From Candidatus Dechloromonas phosphorivorans (GTDB taxonomy: Bacteria; Pseudomonadota; Gammaproteobacteria; Burkholderiales; Rhodocyclaceae), in assembly GCA_016714975.1 (NCBI GenBank), contig JADKBR010000017.1:62001-126000 (forward strand): a stretch of 64,000 nt of DNA. The letters are read 5' to 3'. The position numbers were made by a program, and so were the translations under genes. The notes beneath the pieces are model-generated. The model did not search any database and was not told the origin of the DNA. It saw only the letters and a list, made by a program, of their open reading frames with translations. Positions 60,388-64,000 of this stretch are shown one piece after another; position 1 is the stretch's first letter, and every line of letters starts with the position of its first letter.

Positions 60388-61127
60388 CAGAGACCGCCGG
60401 CATCGGCGACTTCCTGCGCTGCCTTGAAATCGAGCGACCCGTCGTAGATGGCACGGCCGGCGATGGCGGCAAAAATGCCCTCGCGCTCCAGTGCACAGAG
60501 TTGTCTGATCTCTTCGACGGCGGAGAGGCCGCCCGAGGCGATCACCGGAATGGTCAGCGCCTGGGCCAGACGCACGGTGGCATCGATGTTGATGCCGGAC
60601 AGCATGCCATCACGGCCAATGTCGGTGTAGATGATGGCCTCGACGCCGTAATCCTCGTACTTCCTGCCGAGATCGACGACATCGTGACCGGTCAGCTTGG
60701 ACCAGCCGTCGGTTGCCACCCGGCCATCCCTGGCATCGAGGCCGACGATGATGTGGCCCGGAAAGGCTGTGCACGCATCGTGCAGGAAGCCGGGATTCTT
60801 GACAGCGGCGGTGCCGATAATGACAAAAGACAAGCCATCGTCGAGGCAGCGCTCGATGGTGTCGAGGTCACGAATGCCGCCACCCAGTTGAACCGGAATC
60901 TCGTCACCGACTTCCCGGAGGATGGCCTTGATTGCCGTCTCGTTCTTCGGCTTGCCGGCAAAAGCGCCGTTGAGATCGACCAGATGCAGGCGGCGCGCCC
61001 CCTGCTCAAGCCAGTGCCGCGCCATTTCGGCCGGGCTGTCGGAAAAGATGGTGGCCTGATCCATCAGGCCCTGCTTGAGGCGGACGCACTGGCCGTCCTT
61101 GAGATCGATGGCGGGGATAATCAGCAT
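60387..61127 (-). CDS. hisA: 1-(5-phosphoribosyl)-5-[(5-phosphoribosylamino)methylideneamino]imidazole-4-carboxamide isomerase
   Basis: A 246-residue TIM-barrel isomerase; MLIIPAIDLKDGQCVRLKQG carries Asp8, with Asp at GLDARDG in the second half. The ATG at 61127 is the normal start; the 19 residues upstream are not conserved. The gap to hisH is 37 bases. Confidence 0.97.
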   Translation of the reverse strand: MLIIPAIDLKDGQCVRLKQGLMDQATIFSDSPAEMARHWLEQGARRLHLVDLNGAFAGKPKNETAIKAILREVGDEIPVQLGGGIRDLDTIERCLDDGLSFVIIGTAAVKNPGFLHDACTAFPGHIIVGLDARDGRVATDGWSKLTGHDVVDLGRKYEDYGVEAIIYTDIGRDGMLSGINIDATVRLAQALTIPVIASGGLSAVEEIRQLCALEREGIFAAIAGRAIYDGSLDFKAAQEVADAGGL

Positions 61128-61164
61128 GGGATTTTGGTTGGGAGGAAACTCGACGGACGCAGTC

Positions 61165-61797
61165 TTAAGGATGCCACTCGACAAAGTTTTTCAGCAGTCG
61201 CAATCCGTCCTGGGCGCTCTTTTCGGGGTGGAACTGAACGGCGAAGATATTATCCCGCCCCACCGCACAGGTAAAGGGGATGCCGTACTCGGTCGTTCCG
61301 GTCACCGCTGCCGGATCGCCTGGCTGCACGCAGTAGCTATGCACGAAATAGAAGCGCGCACAGTCGCCGATACCGGCCCACAGCGCGTGGGGACTCTGTT
61401 GCACCTGGTTCCACCCCATGTGCGGTACCTTGAGGCGTTGACCGCTGCGGTCGACCATCTTTTCGTTCGGAAAACGCCGCACGTCACCAGCGAAAACACC
61501 GAGGCCGGCGACGTCGCCTTCGTCGCTGTGCTCGAACAGCATTTGCAAGCCGATGCAGATGCCAAGAAACGGTTTTTCCTTCGCTGCGGCGAGAACGGCC
61601 GAGCGCAAGCCACGGGCATCGACTTCGCGCATGCAGTCGGGCATCGCACCCTGGCCGGGAAAGACGACACGCTCGGCCGCCGCCACGACCGCCGGATCGG
61701 CGGTCACGACGACCTTCTGACCAACTGCGACATGTTCGAGAGCCTGCGACACAGAGCGCAGGTTGCCCATCCCGTAATCGACGACCGCAATCGTCAC
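61165..61797 (-). CDS. hisH: Imidazole glycerol phosphate synthase subunit HisH
   Basis: A 210-residue class I glutamine amidotransferase with the nucleophile in FLGICIGLQMLFE, PGQGAMPDCM near the start, and the His-x-Glu of VQFHPEKSAQDG. It feeds ammonia to HisF. Overlaps hisB by four bases. Confidence 0.97.
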   Translation of the reverse strand: MTIAVVDYGMGNLRSVSQALEHVAVGQKVVVTADPAVVAAAERVVFPGQGAMPDCMREVDARGLRSAVLAAAKEKPFLGICIGLQMLFEHSDEGDVAGLGVFAGDVRRFPNEKMVDRSGQRLKVPHMGWNQVQQSPHALWAGIGDCARFYFVHSYCVQPGDPAAVTGTTEYGIPFTCAVGRDNIFAVQFHPEKSAQDGLRLLKNFVEWHP

Positions 61798-62381
61798 AGC
61801 GCGCCCTTGGTCGACGGCATTGCTCCGGCCATGCGTGGATCGGACGTCGCCGCCATGCGCAATGCACGGCCAAAGGCCTTGAAGACAGTTTCCGCCTGAT
61901 GGTGCGCATTGACCCCGCGCAGATTGTCGATGTGCAACGTCATCCCGGCGTGGTTGACCAGGCCCTGGAAGAATTCATTGACGAGGTCGACGTCAAACTG
62001 GCCGATCATTGCTCGCGTGAATGGCACGTTGAATTCGAGTCCGGGACGCCCGGAGAGGTCGATCACGACACGCGACAGAGCCTCGTCCAGCGGCACATAG
62101 CTGTGGCCGTAACGGGTCAGTCCCTTCTTGTCGCCCCAGGCCCTGGCCAGCGCCTGGCCGATGGTGATGCCAATATCCTCGACCGTGTGATGGGCGTCGA
62201 TGTTCAGATCACCAGTGGCCTGTACGTCGAGGTCGATCAGGCCATGCCGCGCGATCTGGTCGAGCATGTGGTCGAGGAAGGCCACGCCGGTGGCGAAATT
62301 GCCCTGGCCGCTGCCATCGAGATCGAGACGCACGGAAATTTGCGTCTCCAGGGTGTTACGAATGATTTCTGCTTGGCGCAT
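61794..62381 (-). CDS. hisB: Imidazoleglycerol-phosphate dehydratase
   Basis: A 195-residue monofunctional dehydratase with the paired metal-binding motifs FLDHMLDQIARHG, DAHHTVEDIG, and in the second half NHAGMTLHI and NAHHQAETVFKAF. No phosphatase domain is fused. The start at 62381 gives MRQAEIIRNT. It heads the minus-strand his run, divergent from hisC. Confidence 0.96.
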   Translation of the reverse strand: MRQAEIIRNTLETQISVRLDLDGSGQGNFATGVAFLDHMLDQIARHGLIDLDVQATGDLNIDAHHTVEDIGITIGQALARAWGDKKGLTRYGHSYVPLDEALSRVVIDLSGRPGLEFNVPFTRAMIGQFDVDLVNEFFQGLVNHAGMTLHIDNLRGVNAHHQAETVFKAFGRALRMAATSDPRMAGAMPSTKGAL

Positions 62382-62458
62382 GAACTTGGGCCGCAAAAGG
62401 CGTTGGGACGGGGGCATGATACCATTTCGCCCTCGTTTAGGCTTTCCGTGAAATCCCC

Positions 62459-63526
62459 ATGAGTCGCTTCTGGAGCAAGGTTGTCGGCACGCTCACCCCC
62501 TACGTGCCGGGAGAGCAGCCGAAGATCGCCAACCTGATCAAGCTCAACACCAACGAGAACCCCTACCCGCCCTCGCCACGAGTGCTGGAAGCGATCCAGG
62601 ACGAACTGGGTGCCGACGCCGCGCGTCTGCGCCTCTACCCCGACCCGAATGCCGACCTGCTCAAGGGCACCATTGCCAGAACGTACGGCCTTACGGCGGA
62701 CAAAGTCTTCGTCGGCAACGGCTCGGACGAAGTGCTGGCCCATGTCTTCATGGCGCTGCTCAAGCACGAGCGGCGGGTCCTTTTCCCGGACATCACCTAC
62801 AGCTTCTACCCGGTCTATTGCGGGTTGTACGACGTCGACTATCGCACCGTCCCGCTGGCCGACGACTTCACGATCAATCCGGCCGATTACGCGCAACCCA
62901 ACGGCGGCATCATTTTCCCTAACCCGAACGCACCGACTGGCTGTTTGCTGGCGGCCGATGCCATCGAGCAGATGCTCAAGGCCAACCCGGATTCGGTCGT
63001 CGTCGTCGATGAAGCCTATGTCGATTTCGGCGGAAAATCGGCCATTTCGCTGGTCGACCGCTACGACAACCTGCTGGTCGTACACACGCTGTCAAAATCC
63101 CGTTCGCTGGCCGGCCTGCGCGTTGGCTTCGCCGTCGGCGATCCGGCGCTGATCGAGGCCCTGGAACGGGTCAAGAACAGCTTCAACTCCTACCCGCTCG
63201 ATCGTCTCGCCATCGTCGGCGCGGTCGCGGCGCTGGAAGATTCCGGGCATTTCGAGCAGTCGCGGCAGGCGATTATTGCCTCCCGCGACACGTTGACCGC
63301 AGCACTCACCCAACTCGGCTTCGAGGTCCTGCCTTCGGCCGCCAACTTCATTTTTGCCCGTCACCCGCAATACGACGCGGCACAACTGGCGCAGGCGCTG
63401 CGCGAGAAGAACATCATCGTCCGCCATTTCAAACTGCCGCGCATCGACCAGTTCCTGCGCATTACGGTCGGCACCGATGCGGAGTGCACGGCTCTGATTG
63501 CAGCGCTGCGCAACATTCTTCGATAG
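62459..63526 (+). CDS. hisC: Histidinol-phosphate aminotransferase
   Basis: A 355-residue PLP enzyme with NTNENPYPPSP near the start, GNGSDEVLAHVF, NPNAPTG, VVVDEAYVDFGG and the PLP lysine in TLSKSRSLAGLRVGF. It makes histidinol phosphate. It is on the opposite strand from hisB, 77 bases away. Confidence 0.96.
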   Translation: MSRFWSKVVGTLTPYVPGEQPKIANLIKLNTNENPYPPSPRVLEAIQDELGADAARLRLYPDPNADLLKGTIARTYGLTADKVFVGNGSDEVLAHVFMALLKHERRVLFPDITYSFYPVYCGLYDVDYRTVPLADDFTINPADYAQPNGGIIFPNPNAPTGCLLAADAIEQMLKANPDSVVVVDEAYVDFGGKSAISLVDRYDNLLVVHTLSKSRSLAGLRVGFAVGDPALIEALERVKNSFNSYPLDRLAIVGAVAALEDSGHFEQSRQAIIASRDTLTAALTQLGFEVLPSAANFIFARHPQYDAAQLAQALREKNIIVRHFKLPRIDQFLRITVGTDAECTALIAALRNILR

Positions 63527-63847
63527 CCGGCTTTGCTCCCGGATCGGTCGCGGGTCGTCATTGGCGCCTTCAAGATGGCGAAGACATCATGCTCTATGTC
63601 AGCCCGGATCGGCCAAATGTCTGGAAGCGCCCAGAAATCCCGAAGCTGATTGGCGAATTCCGCGCCAGAAAGACCAAGGTCTCGGTAAGCTGCAACGAAG
63701 TCGTCGAGCACTTACCAACCTGAAAGTGCGGTAGCGACAGCCTCGGGCCGGGCGCGTCAATTCCGGAAGTGCCCAAGCAAGTCGTGGTCGCTGCTCGCCG
63801 ATTGCGTGCTGTTGCGCTGCCCGTCTGGTTCCTGGCGAAAGCCGCAG
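63527..63847. other. Gene-poor stretch after hisC
   Basis: About 320 bases with short open frames on both strands, none with a ribosome site or a family I recognise. A minus-strand frame (63711 leftwards, starting LDDFVAAYRDLGLSGAEF) looks faintly like protein but overlaps the hisC end in its course and I do not call it. Confidence 0.4.
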
Positions 63848-64000
63848 TCAGCGCGCTACCGACTGGCGCTGGGCCTCTTTCAGATCGTCGGGCGTCAGCG
63901 TTCGAGCAATGACTTCGCGCTCAGCCACGCCATCCAGATTCTGTGCGGCGGACGCCCGGTTGAACCAGACGTAAGCCATGACCGGACTTTTCTCGACGCC
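63848..64000 (-). CDS. C-terminal end of a Sel1-repeat protein (cut by the window edge)
   Basis: From the right edge the minus strand reads VEKSPVMAYVWFNRASAAQN, then GVAEREVIARTLTPDDLKEA and QRQSVAR before a TGA at 63850-63848. The A-Y-x-W-F-N-x-A core and the closing TPDDLKEAQ are typical of the last Sel1-like repeat in secreted or periplasmic TPR-like proteins. The rest of the gene lies outside the window. Confidence 0.7.
   Translation of the reverse strand, partial: GVEKSPVMAYVWFNRASAAQNLDGVAEREVIARTLTPDDLKEAQRQSVAR

Noticed and set aside
1..64000. CRISPR arrays, rRNA, tRNA genes and phage attachment sites
   Set aside because: No regular repeat-spacer pattern, no cloverleaf or rRNA-like sequence and no integrase gene were seen in the window.

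Overview
The window reads as a stretch of chromosome from a GC-rich betaproteobacterium, most likely of the Rhodocyclales (Azonexus/Dechloromonas/Accumulibacter type). The reasons are the rnfABCDGE-nth run, the hisBHAFIE-hinT-tatABC run, a Neisseria-type split iron transporter and the style of the signalling proteins. This placement is an inference from gene content and order; no marker RNA gene was seen and no database was searched.

Layout. 1-5.3 kb: the tail of an unknown gene, an MHS-family transporter, an HDOD protein, a secreted protein with a regular cysteine repeat, and a PilB/GspE-type ATPase. 5.3-15.8 kb: a tightly packed minus-strand run: pyrD, then (after a candidate FNR site) rnfA-B-C-D-G-E, nth, a FIST protein, DUF1841, a MoxR ATPase and a VWA protein. 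Most junctions are 1-8 base overlaps, which suggests one long transcript. 15.9-20.8 kb: a TolC/MacA/split-MacB efflux operon and an acylphosphatase.

21-33.7 kb is the accessory part. It starts with a WYL regulator followed by a row of small unrecognised genes (24.5 to 21.4 kb, minus strand). A chain of toxin-antitoxin genes comes next (27.1 to 24.5 kb, all minus), most of them damaged: DUF433/DUF5615 with a frameshift, a higBA with a beheaded toxin, a nucleotidyltransferase/HEPN pair with a HEPN stump, and a DUF2442/DUF2283-like chimera after DUF4160. A decayed gene of about 290 codons with two internal stops and a frameshift (27.4-28.3 kb) lies between an intact MmeI-like type II restriction-modification gene (28.3-31.8 kb) and a shrunken second copy of that gene's 3' end (27.2-27.3 kb). 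Short repeats have been taken into coding sequence here.

33.7-41.2 kb: NnrS, a MliC-YbaY fusion, the two N-end-rule aminoacyl transferases (bpt, aat), and the three parts of an iron(III) ABC transporter scattered over both strands with two Fur-like boxes before the binding-protein gene. 41.3-47.8 kb: an NlpC/P60 protein, a signalling block (PP2C phosphatase, FHA protein, metallo-beta-lactamase phosphodiesterase, GAF-HD-GYP), an ornithine cyclodeaminase-like enzyme and TerC. 47.9-52.3 kb: sucCD, paaK and a fumarylacetoacetate-hydrolase-family enzyme. 52.4-56.9 kb: a FimV-like protein, a Nif3-like protein, a DegS-like protease and a YafJ-type amidotransferase. 56.9-64 kb: tatABC, hinT and hisE-I-F-A-H-B on the minus strand, hisC divergent from them, and the end of a Sel1-repeat gene at the right edge.

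The core regions hold ordinary metabolism and envelope functions: electron transfer by Rnf, succinyl-CoA synthetase, histidine synthesis, twin-arginine export and iron uptake. The region most likely to hold something new is 21-28.3 kb.
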